DNA from: a virus
DNA length: 64,000 nucleotides
IMG/VR virus record: IMGVR_UViG_3300014838_000019
Location: 1-64,000 of that record
Strand: one strand, 5' to 3'
The notes below the pieces were generated by a model, which did not search any database, was not told the DNA's origin, and saw nothing but the letters and a program-made list of their open reading frames with translations. The translations under genes were made by a program, and so were the position numbers. This document shows, piece after piece, positions 29,141-40,197 of this stretch (the stretch's first letter is position 1; each line of letters opens with the position of its first letter).

Positions 29141-31744
29141 ATGCATCATCAGATTTTTCCGGTCACAGATACTTACATAACCGACCGTCCAAATGATTTG
29201 GATACGAAGAACTTTGGTGTGACGGAAATCCTCCAAGTTGGAACTCAGAACAAACTAATAGGATATATCAGTCCCACCACGGATTATCTCTACTCCAACA
29301 TTATATTTGACAGCATTGGGGTTCAATACTTTAACGGCACATTTACGGGGTCTATATTAGGAACGACTGGTAGTTCATATGCATATCTCGTTGGATCGGG
29401 AAGTATTACATCGGCATCTTATTTCAGTGGTTCAGATATAGGTGGGGTAATAAATGGGATTTTTTCGGGATCATTTGAGGTTGATTTTTATGTTGGAAGT
29501 ATAGCCAGCGGTTCATATGTTTGTTTTTATGGAACGGCATCTGGAACTGATACTCGTCAGCAAAGAAGCAGCCAATATAGCACCCAATCGTTCGCCGACC
29601 ACGCTCTATTACAATTTGATATTACTGCTATTTCCCAGTCCATTTCTTCGGGAGATATAGTGAATGCGTCATTTTTCCTAAAAGTCAAGATTTGTAACGA
29701 ATTTGAGATTCCAATGGCATATTCCATTTATGCTGCCCCACTCAGCGAAAGTTGGGTCGGTGGAGTCGGCTATACATCCGATGGTGGAGATTCCAATGGA
29801 GCAAGTTGGGTCTATAGAGATTTTGATGGAGGAACAGCATGGGTCACTGCGGGAGGAACTGTAATACCCACATATTGTACGCAAAGTTTTCAATATCAAT
29901 CGGCTGATCTCGATATGGATGTTACTCCCATTGTAAATCAATGGTTCGCAGGACTTCCAAACAATGGATTTATTATTCAGTCTTCCGATGAACTTTTCCC
30001 AACTGGATCAGGATTCATTCTTAAATATTTTAGCAAAGAAACAAACACGGTATATTCTCCCGTGCTCGATGTAGGATGGGACGATTCCTCGTTTATTACG
30101 GGCAGTTTCTTTACAGCCAGTGCTCAAGTATTATCCATTACAGCGTCATCTATGACAGTAAATGGTAGTGGATCGTGGTTAAATGCCGTTGGAGGAGTTC
30201 ATGGAAACTTTTCGGCTTCAACAGCTATAACCATAGGAACTAACTACATTACATCAAGTGGAAACATGACTATATTCGTAAATGAATTGGTGCAACAATT
30301 CACCGGAAGTTTGACTGGTTCATTCTATGGAATTGCAGATGTCATTTATGGAACTTTGTCAGGAAGTGGGACGTTCTACACTGATTATTACTCGGGGTCC
30401 GTTAACGGATTTCCAATAGTGTCTTCGGGAAGTATAAGTAGTGGATTGATTGATGTGTTCATTAGTGGAACAGTAATAATGCCTACGAGTTCTATTACTT
30501 TATTCACAGGATATTTGTTATCCAATGCCATATCTTTAAATGGAACGGGGTCTGGTCAATATTATGATTCTGCCTCGGTCGCATTTAGTGGGTTCATATT
30601 TGGACAGGGAATATCGGGAAATATTTCAGGAGTTCCCATATTTGGACCGGCATTTGGTGTAATGAGTGTTACAACTACCGTTGTAACGTTGCCAACAGAA
30701 TGGAAATATTCATATCCGACATCTCCCAATGAGGCTCCATACGGAGATATGATACGTCAGATTTTCAACTGTTCTGATTGTGGTGATGGTGGATGGGCTA
30801 ACCGTCCAAACCCTTGGAATGCCTCCCCACCATTGAACAGTCAATTTTGCAATCCAACGCCATATGCATTTGATAGTTTATACTATGTATGGTCAGGCGA
30901 TGATGTTGGATGGACTATGACCCTTCCACAGGCATCATCATCGGTCATAACGTCATCTTGCGGGAAATATCATACCGTTCAAAAAATGGATGGAACGTTT
31001 AGTGATGGAGTTTTCAGTGGAAGTTCATTCTTTGCCTTTTATGAGAACTATAAAATATCATTCGGAATGTTAACTGGGTCGTGGAATCCATCTGCATTGA
31101 ATGGGGAAACGCTTGTCGTTACCTTACCTCCATTGTTTTTCCCATATTATACCGCAGTTCTTGAAGGTCCGTATGCTTATGGACCAATCATGGGTATTTA
31201 TACTACGTCTGGCTCTTATAGCGCAAGTTTTTATGGTCAGTTCACCGACGGAATGTTGTTGGGGGCAATGGCGGACTTTCAACTGTCGGGAAGTGCCGTT
31301 ACTTCAAGTTATGCTTATACGAGCAGCGTAAATTTGTCAGCCAGTTATTTGTTGCCACTCGACGTAGAACAACAGTTCAGCATAAATCTGACCAATTTGC
31401 AGTCAGAATATAAGGCAGGAGATATTATCAAACTCAATGTATTTGGAAGAAAAAAATATCCTCAGAAGTTTTTCGATCATACTAATCAACAAACTCAATA
31501 TCTTATTCCTGAGTTTTTGCCTTCATCGTCATATTATGCGTTAAAAGACAATCAGACTGGAGAAATTGTAGTTAATTTCGATAGTTATACCCGTATAAGC
31601 TGCGACTACCCATATGGAAACTATTTCCTAGTGGATACGACGGGCATACCACAAGAGAGATACTATAAAGTATTGGTTCGTGTGGAAGACGGGTCAATAA
31701 TGGACACGATTGACACAGGAAAAATATTTAAGATAACGAGATAA
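29141..31744 (+). CDS. large tail/baseplate protein with DNRLRE-like domain and Gly/Ser beta repeats
   Basis: This 867-residue protein starts MHHQIFPVTDTYITDRPNDL. Its first 320 residues resemble a DNRLRE/CBM96-type jelly roll: an ALLQFDITAIS strand, SESWVGG, WFAGLPNNGFIIQS and a closing SPVLDVGW. Such folds bind glycans or assemble surface fibres. Next come Gly/Ser-rich beta repeats (GTLSGSGTFYTDYYSGS), a Cys/Trp-rich insert (NCSDCGDGGWANRPNPWN) near 540, and a compact C-terminal domain. It sits directly before further structural genes. It is probably part of the baseplate periphery or a fibre. Confidence 0.65.
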   Translation: MHHQIFPVTDTYITDRPNDLDTKNFGVTEILQVGTQNKLIGYISPTTDYLYSNIIFDSIGVQYFNGTFTGSILGTTGSSYAYLVGSGSITSASYFSGSDIGGVINGIFSGSFEVDFYVGSIASGSYVCFYGTASGTDTRQQRSSQYSTQSFADHALLQFDITAISQSISSGDIVNASFFLKVKICNEFEIPMAYSIYAAPLSESWVGGVGYTSDGGDSNGASWVYRDFDGGTAWVTAGGTVIPTYCTQSFQYQSADLDMDVTPIVNQWFAGLPNNGFIIQSSDELFPTGSGFILKYFSKETNTVYSPVLDVGWDDSSFITGSFFTASAQVLSITASSMTVNGSGSWLNAVGGVHGNFSASTAITIGTNYITSSGNMTIFVNELVQQFTGSLTGSFYGIADVIYGTLSGSGTFYTDYYSGSVNGFPIVSSGSISSGLIDVFISGTVIMPTSSITLFTGYLLSNAISLNGTGSGQYYDSASVAFSGFIFGQGISGNISGVPIFGPAFGVMSVTTTVVTLPTEWKYSYPTSPNEAPYGDMIRQIFNCSDCGDGGWANRPNPWNASPPLNSQFCNPTPYAFDSLYYVWSGDDVGWTMTLPQASSSVITSSCGKYHTVQKMDGTFSDGVFSGSSFFAFYENYKISFGMLTGSWNPSALNGETLVVTLPPLFFPYYTAVLEGPYAYGPIMGIYTTSGSYSASFYGQFTDGMLLGAMADFQLSGSAVTSSYAYTSSVNLSASYLLPLDVEQQFSINLTNLQSEYKAGDIIKLNVFGRKKYPQKFFDHTNQQTQYLIPEFLPSSSYYALKDNQTGEIVVNFDSYTRISCDYPYGNYFLVDTTGIPQERYYKVLVRVEDGSIMDTIDTGKIFKITR

Positions 31745-31747
31745 GAT

Positions 31748-32206
31748 ATGGCTGATTTTTCGATGGACATAGACCAATTTCAGAAGGATGGAACTTATAC
31801 ATATGAGTTTGATGATGCTGGAAACTTGTATTTTAACAGTGCCTCCACTGACTTTTCACAGGTCTATTTATCATTACCATTGACCAACGTATCTTATAAC
31901 AGTGCGAGAATAGAAAAGTTTTACAATCCAACGTTTCTTGAGTTTATTCCAACAACGATTGTTACATCTTCGGCACCAAGCACAGAGGATTTACAGGCTC
32001 AGTTGGGAGTCGTCCAACAAGAAAATATAACATTAAAGTCACAACTTGATAATGTTATTGCTGAAAATGAAACCACAAGCAATTCGTCAGATTCACAGGT
32101 TGTAAAACAAATAATTTTGGAATTAAGAATAGCCTTGGGGCAAGGTCGAGTAGCAGCAAATTTCTCGGATACATTTCCGTATGCGCCGTTAACGGCACAA
32201 TCATAA
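31748..32206 (+). CDS. small structural protein with coiled-coil
   Basis: This 152-residue protein has an N-terminal beta-rich region (FDDAGNLYFNSASTDFSQVY) and a heptad-like helix at about residues 80-108 (TEDLQAQLGVVQQENITLKS). A C-terminal helix and an aromatic tail follow. It begins 3 nt after the preceding gene and ends 1 nt before the 1,760-residue gene, so it belongs to the tail operon. It is probably a small trimeric connector. Confidence 0.55.
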   Translation: MADFSMDIDQFQKDGTYTYEFDDAGNLYFNSASTDFSQVYLSLPLTNVSYNSARIEKFYNPTFLEFIPTTIVTSSAPSTEDLQAQLGVVQQENITLKSQLDNVIAENETTSNSSDSQVVKQIILELRIALGQGRVAANFSDTFPYAPLTAQS

Positions 32207-32207
32207 T

Positions 32208-35200
32208 ATGGATTACATATCATATCAGTCAATCTCCGAAAACTCACAAAGTTTGAATACGGGTTCTTATTTGAATCCTACGGAATATGCTATGTTTGTA
32301 AATGGGTTCGTTCCAGATTTATGGTATGGACTGTCGGCTAAAGATGTGGTTGAAATTGGACTTTGGGATAGAACTGAAAATCAACTTGGATGGGATATAT
32401 TATATCAATCGAAGAGTTATGATGCTGTAACTGTATCCTATTTGGATTCTAAAAATAATTCCGTCACATACTCTTATAAAGAGCTTATTCCAGATTTCAT
32501 TCTGAATAAAACGAACAATCTATTGGTTGATCCAACAAATAATATTTCATCGTCCTTTTCCATTTTTAGCGGAAGCTTCAATCTGACATATAATTTGACC
32601 CGAGAAATGGCAGGTTCTCCTACTATTCCATTGGTCATTACAGACATAGCCCCATCAAGGACTGAAGTAAAATTACTTCCGTTATCAGCATCAGACGATT
32701 CTTACACTGCATTTTGTCAGCATCAAGTTTTGATACAAGATGCGTCCCCACTGTATATCAGTTCGCTTACATCATGTCCTTACGGTAAGATTTTAAGCGT
32801 AGTAACTCCTCTCTATACCAATCAAATTTCTACAATCCGAAACTTATTTTTCATTTCATCTGAGGGTGGAATAGAACTATTTTTCCGTAACATTTATGAA
32901 GACTTGCTCATGTATTCTTCGAATACATTCGGGGTTCAGAACTTTATCCGAATTCAAGGAATCAAGACGTATTTCACAAACTATCTTCTGTCTAATGGAG
33001 ATACTATAGTTAATTTCAGTGATATTGATTCTAATTTCGGAGCATTGGTTTCGGCTTCAATCGAACGAAAGTTTGTGTCGGTAGGAAAAAATCCTCCGCA
33101 AGAATATGTCAATGCCAAAGAGTTTGTATATGATTTCTTCACTAAGTATTTTTATACTCCAATATCCAATACGCTTCAGACCACATATAATGACAAATAT
33201 TTTGGATATTTTAAGAACGCTCTGAATGTTGGAAACAACCGCTTGCTTCCAATATTAAGTATAGGAATGATGGATGAGAGAACCAGTCCATATGATCCTC
33301 TGACGTTGCTTATCAAACTTAAAGACGGGTTACCTTCCGATCTTACGATGCAGACTCAATGCTGGGTCTCGAATATTTCGTTGGTTCCTCAGATTGTTAG
33401 TTCTATTTTGGTTAGTAATACATCGATCGGAGTATATCAAATTGGTCCTCCAAACTTTTCTATACCAATCCCACACGCAAGTTTGACTAATACTAATACG
33501 TCTTACACTGCGAATGATTTGACGCAGACAGACGAGGCAGAACGTCAAATTACTGTTGGCCAGAACATACAAAAATTGTCGGTAGATTATACCGATTTCA
33601 GTAACTTCGTTCTATTTTCATCTGCTGAAATGCGTTTGAAAGTATTCAAAAATAAAGCCATAAATCTGTGTGTATTAAGTGCATCGTTAGGATCATTGAA
33701 CACAATTGCTAATACGTTTCTCGTAGCAAGTGGAAGTGTCTATCCATATTATACTCAAGAATATACGACCATCCAAACTCAGATGGATAATATCATAAAC
33801 ACGTTTGATGGTTATGAGTCATATCTTTATAACAATGGAAGTTATGCCTTCCAAAATGGAGAATTTGTAAGTTCCAGTTATGTAGCGAGTCAAGATGTGA
33901 TCGCTACTCAATATGATACTGACAATCGTGATAGTTTGGTAAATACTTGTCCCGAACACGTTCTAACTAATCCCGATAATGATGATTATATAATATTCCT
34001 TTCGATGATTGGTCACTTTTTCGATAACATTTACATTTACATTGCTAACATGCCTTCGGAAAAGAAGTTGGGAAATGATACGACTTCTGTGTTTTCTCGA
34101 CAAGTGGTTGACTACATGCTAGAAACTTTCGGGTGGGATATTGGAAATTCTCTTGAGCAAACCGATTTACTCAACAATTTCTTGACTTCCAACCAAATTG
34201 CCGGATTAAACAGTATGTCGGCGGAAGACCGATTGAAAACGATTCGTAATCGCATCCTACAAAATCTTCCGGCCATTTACAAGGCAAAAGGAACGGACGA
34301 AGCAGTTCAACTCATTTTAGGGTGTTATGGTATTCCATCGGCTCTTCTTAGCGTTCGAGAATATGGTGGAGTAAACTACAACGACCCATCGGCAGCTTAT
34401 ACGCTCTATGAGCGTGTTTATATGCGTCAGTGGGATACTTCGTCTCGATATGACTCTTACGACCTGCAAGTTCCCACAGGATCACATACGTATTTGTTCA
34501 AAATACACCTTGACGACTCTACTCCATACACGTATGGAAATGAGCAGATTTTGTTTGGGAGAGTTCAAGATTCGAATAACACGTCTGTTAGTGGTTCGGG
34601 CGAGTGGTCAACTGGATTTGTTCGCATTCCTAAAAAGAATACTGGGCAAATATTCTTCAGAATTGGATATAAAGGTCAAGAAGAGTTTAAGTTATACAGT
34701 CCTGAATTTCCTCTGTTTGATGGAAACATTTATAGTATAATGATTCGTCGGAATTATCCCGATGCGAATTTTGATATTTCAACCAACCCAGATGTAGTAC
34801 CGGCTCTTTACGATTTGTATGTAAAAAGAAATCAATTTGGAAATCAAGTTGTAGCTCTGTCATCCAGTGCAGTTTGCTATGATGTTGGAACCAATTCTCG
34901 ATTTAGTCAAGGTGGATTGATTAAAATTGGAGGATGGTTCTCTGATTATAATGGTCAAGGATTTACTGGAGCATTCGATAAGTTTCAAGCTTGGTTAAAC
35001 CCAATTTCCAATGATGACCTTGAAAACTATGCAAACAATTTTAATGCATATACTTCTCAAGTAAGTGGGGCACTTTCCTATAAATCATTGTTTTTCCGTA
35101 TGCATACAGATTATCCATTCAATCAAAATGTGAATGGAATATGGAGAAATGGAAACCCATATTTTGCTGTATCTTCATCGGTAAAACTGAATACTCTGTA

Positions 35201-37490
35201 TGGAGAGCCAAACTGCAATGTTGATTATATCGTAGGAACCTTGCCTTGGTCTGGTTCGACCGAGATGGTAGAAGGACCATGTGGTCTTGTATCCCAATCA
35301 GTTTATCCGTGGCAATGGAAGGTGTTTGATTATCCTAGCACATGGGGAATGTCTCAATACGGACCCAATAAGTTTCGAAATGAGAAGACGAAATATGTCT
35401 CTCAATCGTTGCAAGTTCGCCTAGACAACTTAAACCGTTCAACCTATGTGGATACGAGTGGAATAGCACCTGATTCCAATCAAGTTGGATTCTTTGCTGA
35501 CCCACAAGATTTCAAAAATCGTGATATTGTTCGTTACTTTGGTAATTACAACTTCATGGATGCTATTGGAGACCCCGAGCTTCAGTTCTCTCAAAGTTAT
35601 GACCCACTGCGTCTATTCCGAAAAGAGTTTGCTGAGGATCAAAATCAATTTAGCGGAAGCCGAACACTGTTCAATGAACTTCTCACTACTTACAAGTTAT
35701 ATTTTAATCGTTCGGTATTTGATAGCATTAAGAATGTGGTTCCTGCGAGAACAAACGCCCTAGTGGGGATTGTTATAGAACCTACTATTTTGGAGAGACC
35801 GAAATATCAATCGAAACCAATGGAAGTTAAGGCGAGGTATGCATTCGAAGTGCCAATTGGACGATTAATGCGAATGACTGCTTCGTTGGCTCCGTCTCAT
35901 TCAATGAACTTGGATGTTAAATATGTTTCATACCCTAACAAAGATTATCCCGTCAATTATGGTGGAAACTATATTGGAGATTTGACCGACCGTATTGAGT
36001 TCGGGCATTTCGCTGCTGGAGTTCCACCTCGATACATTGATTTTTCTGCAAGTTTAGTTGCGGGGGTTGCACCATTGATTGTTTATTTCACTAACCTTTC
36101 ATATGGAGCAAGCACGTATGTTTGGGATTTTGGAGATGGTGTAACTGATTCAAATCCACAAGAGAACATAGTGAATGGTAATTATCCCGTTACACATTCA
36201 TATTTGTTACCCGGCGTTTACACTGTTACATTAAATGGATACTACGGTAGTTACGGATTGCACACTACCAAAATAGGATATATAACAGTTGGTTCCTATC
36301 CATTTAATGCTGATTTTGCCGCAAGTCAAAATATTGGATTAGCACCATTGTCGGTAACATTTACTAATAATACCACCCCGGGTGCAGCTAACTATTATTG
36401 GGATTTCGGGTCTGGATCAGCAACTAGTACTGCTTATTCCCCAACTCAAGTATATACAAATCCCGGCGTTTATAACGTGACATTGGCATCATCCACATCA
36501 TCCATATCAACCGGCGTATTCGCTTCTCAACATGTTAGCACGAGTTATATCACAGTATTGTATCCGACCAATAATTGCAATGGACCATATTTCAATGCTG
36601 TTGCTGGAGGAATATACGGACACTATTCAGTATCACAATCATATATGGTTTCCCTTGGGTCACTTGAAACTCCCGTTACTGTTAGTTATAATGCAGGAGC
36701 AAGTGCATCTCGATATGTTGTCACCATAAACGGAGTGCAAGAATATGATAGCTTATGGGTATCTACTGCTGGAACAAGTTCGGCTATTATTAATTCCATC
36801 AATTCGGCACTGATTTCATATGGAGCAGTGACCGCATCATTCCTATCAGCATCGTCGGCGAATGTGGTGACTGCATTTAATAATTCTCTATTCTACTTCA
36901 ACAAAGATCAGAGTGGAAGCATAACTCAAGTAACAGTGTATAATCCATTTAACACGACTTCTAGCTTTACAATGAGTTGCCCTACAGCTATAGCTCTTGC
37001 AACTGGATCGGCTCCACCATTATTCACTTATAACTCGGAAACGGCAGTATCTATAGTTTCAGATGCTGGTGGAAATCCATATCCAACATCATTCTTCATT
37101 CAGTTTACAAATGTGGACGATGATATGGCATTGGCTTGGTCGGCTAATAGTCCTATTCGTATTGTATTATGGTATAATGGAGTTGCACAAAATCCAGTGC
37201 TTTCTCTAGGAAATCCGAATTTCAATTACAACGGAAGCTTATTTGGTGACACTGGTTACATTGGTGATCCAAGTCAACAGGGAGTATTGAATAATGCCCT
37301 AATTGCTCAAGGTGGTGGGGCGGCTATTATTACTCCATTTACACCGTTGAATGGAGTATCAAGTGGAATATTCCTAAATAGCTTCTTTGAAAAACAATCA
37401 TGGGGGGCTGGATCGAACGAGCTGGCGGTTCAAGTTTATGCTCCAATTCCTAACACCAAGTTTACCATAACAGTGGGGAACCCATACTAA
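32208..37490 (+). CDS. giant tail/baseplate protein with two PKD domains
   Basis: This 1,760-residue protein is the largest in the window. Residues 1-700 look like a structural baseplate domain, with LQTTYNDKYFGYFKNALNVG and a helical VFSRQVVDYMLETFGWDIG, then AEDRLKTIRNRILQNLPAIYKAKGTDEAV. This recalls wedge-like phage proteins that carry a conserved helical segment before beta domains. About 730-920 is a concanavalin/LamG-like region. Two PKD domains follow (about 1273-1365 and 1364-1450), with YVWDFGDGVTDSNPQ and YYWDFGSGSA as their signature strands. The C-terminal 300 residues are beta-rich. It may be a wedge protein fused to an adhesin arm. Confidence 0.65.
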   Translation: MDYISYQSISENSQSLNTGSYLNPTEYAMFVNGFVPDLWYGLSAKDVVEIGLWDRTENQLGWDILYQSKSYDAVTVSYLDSKNNSVTYSYKELIPDFILNKTNNLLVDPTNNISSSFSIFSGSFNLTYNLTREMAGSPTIPLVITDIAPSRTEVKLLPLSASDDSYTAFCQHQVLIQDASPLYISSLTSCPYGKILSVVTPLYTNQISTIRNLFFISSEGGIELFFRNIYEDLLMYSSNTFGVQNFIRIQGIKTYFTNYLLSNGDTIVNFSDIDSNFGALVSASIERKFVSVGKNPPQEYVNAKEFVYDFFTKYFYTPISNTLQTTYNDKYFGYFKNALNVGNNRLLPILSIGMMDERTSPYDPLTLLIKLKDGLPSDLTMQTQCWVSNISLVPQIVSSILVSNTSIGVYQIGPPNFSIPIPHASLTNTNTSYTANDLTQTDEAERQITVGQNIQKLSVDYTDFSNFVLFSSAEMRLKVFKNKAINLCVLSASLGSLNTIANTFLVASGSVYPYYTQEYTTIQTQMDNIINTFDGYESYLYNNGSYAFQNGEFVSSSYVASQDVIATQYDTDNRDSLVNTCPEHVLTNPDNDDYIIFLSMIGHFFDNIYIYIANMPSEKKLGNDTTSVFSRQVVDYMLETFGWDIGNSLEQTDLLNNFLTSNQIAGLNSMSAEDRLKTIRNRILQNLPAIYKAKGTDEAVQLILGCYGIPSALLSVREYGGVNYNDPSAAYTLYERVYMRQWDTSSRYDSYDLQVPTGSHTYLFKIHLDDSTPYTYGNEQILFGRVQDSNNTSVSGSGEWSTGFVRIPKKNTGQIFFRIGYKGQEEFKLYSPEFPLFDGNIYSIMIRRNYPDANFDISTNPDVVPALYDLYVKRNQFGNQVVALSSSAVCYDVGTNSRFSQGGLIKIGGWFSDYNGQGFTGAFDKFQAWLNPISNDDLENYANNFNAYTSQVSGALSYKSLFFRMHTDYPFNQNVNGIWRNGNPYFAVSSSVKLNTLYGEPNCNVDYIVGTLPWSGSTEMVEGPCGLVSQSVYPWQWKVFDYPSTWGMSQYGPNKFRNEKTKYVSQSLQVRLDNLNRSTYVDTSGIAPDSNQVGFFADPQDFKNRDIVRYFGNYNFMDAIGDPELQFSQSYDPLRLFRKEFAEDQNQFSGSRTLFNELLTTYKLYFNRSVFDSIKNVVPARTNALVGIVIEPTILERPKYQSKPMEVKARYAFEVPIGRLMRMTASLAPSHSMNLDVKYVSYPNKDYPVNYGGNYIGDLTDRIEFGHFAAGVPPRYIDFSASLVAGVAPLIVYFTNLSYGASTYVWDFGDGVTDSNPQENIVNGNYPVTHSYLLPGVYTVTLNGYYGSYGLHTTKIGYITVGSYPFNADFAASQNIGLAPLSVTFTNNTTPGAANYYWDFGSGSATSTAYSPTQVYTNPGVYNVTLASSTSSISTGVFASQHVSTSYITVLYPTNNCNGPYFNAVAGGIYGHYSVSQSYMVSLGSLETPVTVSYNAGASASRYVVTINGVQEYDSLWVSTAGTSSAIINSINSALISYGAVTASFLSASSANVVTAFNNSLFYFNKDQSGSITQVTVYNPFNTTSSFTMSCPTAIALATGSAPPLFTYNSETAVSIVSDAGGNPYPTSFFIQFTNVDDDMALAWSANSPIRIVLWYNGVAQNPVLSLGNPNFNYNGSLFGDTGYIGDPSQQGVLNNALIAQGGGAAIITPFTPLNGVSSGIFLNSFFEKQSWGAGSNELAVQVYAPIPNTKFTITVGNPY

Positions 37491-37491
37491 T

Positions 37492-38262
37492 ATGAATCTA
37501 GACGGACAAGTATATTTTGACATGTTCCGAACATCTCATCCAACGATTGGGAACTCAGTATTTATGCTCAAACGATGGACTAAGAATACCATTTATGCAT
37601 TAAGCGGTTCTTACAAACATCATCAAAGTCAATCTTGGCACAGTGTATCCGACCCAAGATTTAACATGTATTCTACTAATTCCATATATTTGTATGATTA
37701 TGTGTTGGTAAACGATGCATTTTTTGATGCTGCGGTTTATACCTCCTCCAGTGTTGATTCAACCCCCGCTGGAATTGCAAGTTACGCTGGAACTATAAAC
37801 GGTACAGCATCATTTTCTCATAGTGCAAATACATGGAAAAATAGTCCAAATGCAACAACTAACAACTATTTGTTAAGGTATAATCCTCTTGCAAGTTCGT
37901 TTAGAAAATTCCCCGTGTATGGGCTTGACCCCGGATATGCCGCAACGGCATCATATCAAGCGTTAATGGCGACTCCTATTTATACTGATAATGGGACGTA
38001 TTTCGAAATAGTCAGTGGATACCCGAGGAATCACCACACCCATAAAAGAAACATGTTTGCGGCAGAACGATTCACAAGCTATGGATTGACTGGAGATTTA
38101 TTTATAGGAACTACGATTACATCTGCATCTTACAGAACGGGATTTCAGACGGCGGCGACAACCATTAATTCAGGAGGATTAAGCGACGGAACTGATCCAG
38201 TTCAATCGTTCCAAGTAACGAATATTAATTTCATACAATCGAACAACGTAATTTACCAATAA
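37492..38262 (+). CDS. structural protein of the tail operon
   Basis: This 256-residue protein starts 1 nt after the giant gene. It has a beta-rich N-terminal part (GQVYFDMFRTSHPTIGNSVF) and Ser/Tyr-rich centre. A motif GYPRNHHTHKRNMFAAERF (about residues 175-193) has clustered histidines and basic residues. The C-terminus ends in beta repeats. No enzyme motif. Position suggests a baseplate or fibre-connector component. Confidence 0.55.
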   Translation: MNLDGQVYFDMFRTSHPTIGNSVFMLKRWTKNTIYALSGSYKHHQSQSWHSVSDPRFNMYSTNSIYLYDYVLVNDAFFDAAVYTSSSVDSTPAGIASYAGTINGTASFSHSANTWKNSPNATTNNYLLRYNPLASSFRKFPVYGLDPGYAATASYQALMATPIYTDNGTYFEIVSGYPRNHHTHKRNMFAAERFTSYGLTGDLFIGTTITSASYRTGFQTAATTINSGGLSDGTDPVQSFQVTNINFIQSNNVIYQ

Positions 38263-38312
38263 AAAGCATCAACTCACTTATACTTATAGATTAGAACCCG
38301 ATTTATAAAAAT

Positions 38313-38960
38313 ATGGCATATATTGACAACCAGAGCATCACTGTTGATGCAATTTTGACCCAAAAGGGTCGCCAACTGTTGGCACAAAATGGCAACTTGA
38401 ACATTACATCATTTGCGCTTGCCGATGACGAAATTGACTACACGCTGTATCAGCCAAACCACCCGCAAGGAAGTGCTTTCTATGACATTGCTCTTCGCAA
38501 TACACCAGTATTTGAACCACTGACTGATGAAACACAAGTGATGAAATATAAGTTGGTTACCCTCAATCAGGGTGTCACGTCCATTCCAGTCATCACTATT
38601 TCTCAAGACAAGATTTTGGTTACTTCTACATATACGGGAGATATTATAATAAATCCTTCCACTAACCCAACATACAATTTACAATTGGGATATACAGCAA
38701 TTCTTGGAAACAAAAACGTGGGATTGTTGATTGTTCAACAAACTAATGCGGTTAACTCTGTTTCCAATACGGTTCCAACATTTGCAGGAAACATTAACAT
38801 CGCCAGTGCTCAAGTTGTTGTTGGTAATAGTTTCCGATTTGTCCCAAACAGTGGATTGACCCAGACCACCACGACCAATTTAACCATCATTGGCAATGAG
38901 TCGGGAGGAAGCACTTCAATTGAAGTTACTGTTACAGTTCCCACGACTACTACCTCCTAA
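38313..38960 (+). CDS. virion structural protein with ILTQKGRQLLA motif
   Basis: This 215-residue protein starts MAYIDNQSITVDAILTQKGR. The opening motif (VDAILTQKGRQLLA) with ITSFALADDEIDYTLY is a pattern I associate with small tail proteins that recur in tail modules of large myophages. The C-terminal 100 residues are a beta-rich Ig-like domain (VGNSFRFVPNSGLTQTTTTN). An A+T-rich block (ATTTATAAAAATATGG) precedes the start. The role is not established. Confidence 0.6.
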   Translation: MAYIDNQSITVDAILTQKGRQLLAQNGNLNITSFALADDEIDYTLYQPNHPQGSAFYDIALRNTPVFEPLTDETQVMKYKLVTLNQGVTSIPVITISQDKILVTSTYTGDIIINPSTNPTYNLQLGYTAILGNKNVGLLIVQQTNAVNSVSNTVPTFAGNINIASAQVVVGNSFRFVPNSGLTQTTTTNLTIIGNESGGSTSIEVTVTVPTTTTS

Positions 38961-38968
38961 AAAAGATT

Positions 38969-40117
38969 ATGATATTCAATACATTTGACCCCAATCAGGA
39001 TGTTGTAACGGGACGTGTTACCCAAGTTGCCAGTGGTTATTGGCCCGATGGCTCTCCTAACTGGGGGCAAGGAAATTTCTTGTCAGATTTTTGGAGAAAT
39101 ACGGGGTCGTCAGCATCTCCATCATACGGAACGTCTTATTATGACGTTCTATACACAATGTATTATTTGAATGTGTTTCCAGACATTGGGACATATACAA
39201 ATTACGATCCATATTTTTCCATTACTTATGGAAACTTTTATGGGGAGTTCGGAAGTGGTTCATTTGCAATAGAATCGTCGAGTATTATGGCATCTCCTAC
39301 AAAGGCTATTTACAGTCAATATAAAAATGTTTTACTTGCAGATTCTAATGTTAGTGCTACTTCCAATGGAATGTTTTCCATGATTAGCGCAAGCACCACC
39401 GTCAATGCGACAGATATTTGGGCTATAAACTTTTCGGCTTATAAAATGAAAGACCATGTTGATGAGGGTCTTCTTCAACTTAACTTCAGTGGTTCAAATG
39501 GGTTGTTTTCATTCATTGATGACTCGATCTATACATCCAATAATCAATCCGTATATCAAATAGTTCCCGGAACTATTGATGCTCCCAATGCCTCTCCGAC
39601 GTATGCTGGTATTGGATTGTTTTATCCACAATCAGGAATTGTTATTCTCAATGCCGCAGTTCTTGCTAACATCCTCGGAATCACCATCACCACTGGAACA
39701 GGACCGGGAACGGGCGGACCATTGCCCGATGGATCGTGGCCATATAACTCATCATCTCTAGCAACCAATTACACCTACAATCACATGACTCTGTTTGAGT
39801 CAATGAACAGTTGTGTTGGACTTGACATGAACGTTCGCAAATCAGAGTATGTTCCTTCTCAACATTACTTCGTGCGTGTAATGAATCGTGATTTTAACTA
39901 CAGCAACAACCCAACGTATGTATGGGATGGAACAGATGGAATTCATCCACAAGGGTTAATATACAACTCGGATTTTATTACTGACCCCAAGACATATATT
40001 ACGAGTGTTGGACTGTATGATGACAACAATAACCTTGTTGCCATTGCGAAGTTGAGCCGTCCAGCAGTCAAATCATTTGACCAAGAATTGCTCATAAAAG
40101 TCCGTCTTGATTTTTGA
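38969..40117 (+). CDS. tail structural protein with shared C-terminal clamp domain
   Basis: This 382-residue protein is beta-rich with a Ser/Tyr-rich middle. The C-terminal about 45 residues (ITSVGLYDDNNNLVAIAKL, then PAVKSFDQELLIKVRLDF) closely parallel the end of the 845-residue gene at 44770 (LIGIYDGLQLVALGKL, then PIKISPELPINFVVKMDF). This shared C-terminal module probably mediates virion attachment. It also carries a GTGPGTGGPLPDGSW loop. Probably a baseplate or fibre-attachment protein. Confidence 0.65.
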   Translation: MIFNTFDPNQDVVTGRVTQVASGYWPDGSPNWGQGNFLSDFWRNTGSSASPSYGTSYYDVLYTMYYLNVFPDIGTYTNYDPYFSITYGNFYGEFGSGSFAIESSSIMASPTKAIYSQYKNVLLADSNVSATSNGMFSMISASTTVNATDIWAINFSAYKMKDHVDEGLLQLNFSGSNGLFSFIDDSIYTSNNQSVYQIVPGTIDAPNASPTYAGIGLFYPQSGIVILNAAVLANILGITITTGTGPGTGGPLPDGSWPYNSSSLATNYTYNHMTLFESMNSCVGLDMNVRKSEYVPSQHYFVRVMNRDFNYSNNPTYVWDGTDGIHPQGLIYNSDFITDPKTYITSVGLYDDNNNLVAIAKLSRPAVKSFDQELLIKVRLDF

Positions 40118-40197
40118 CCATAAGTCATTAATAAAATAGAGTTTTGACTATGTGGATCAATAGTTCTTAAATGCGTTATTTGAGTATATTTATTATC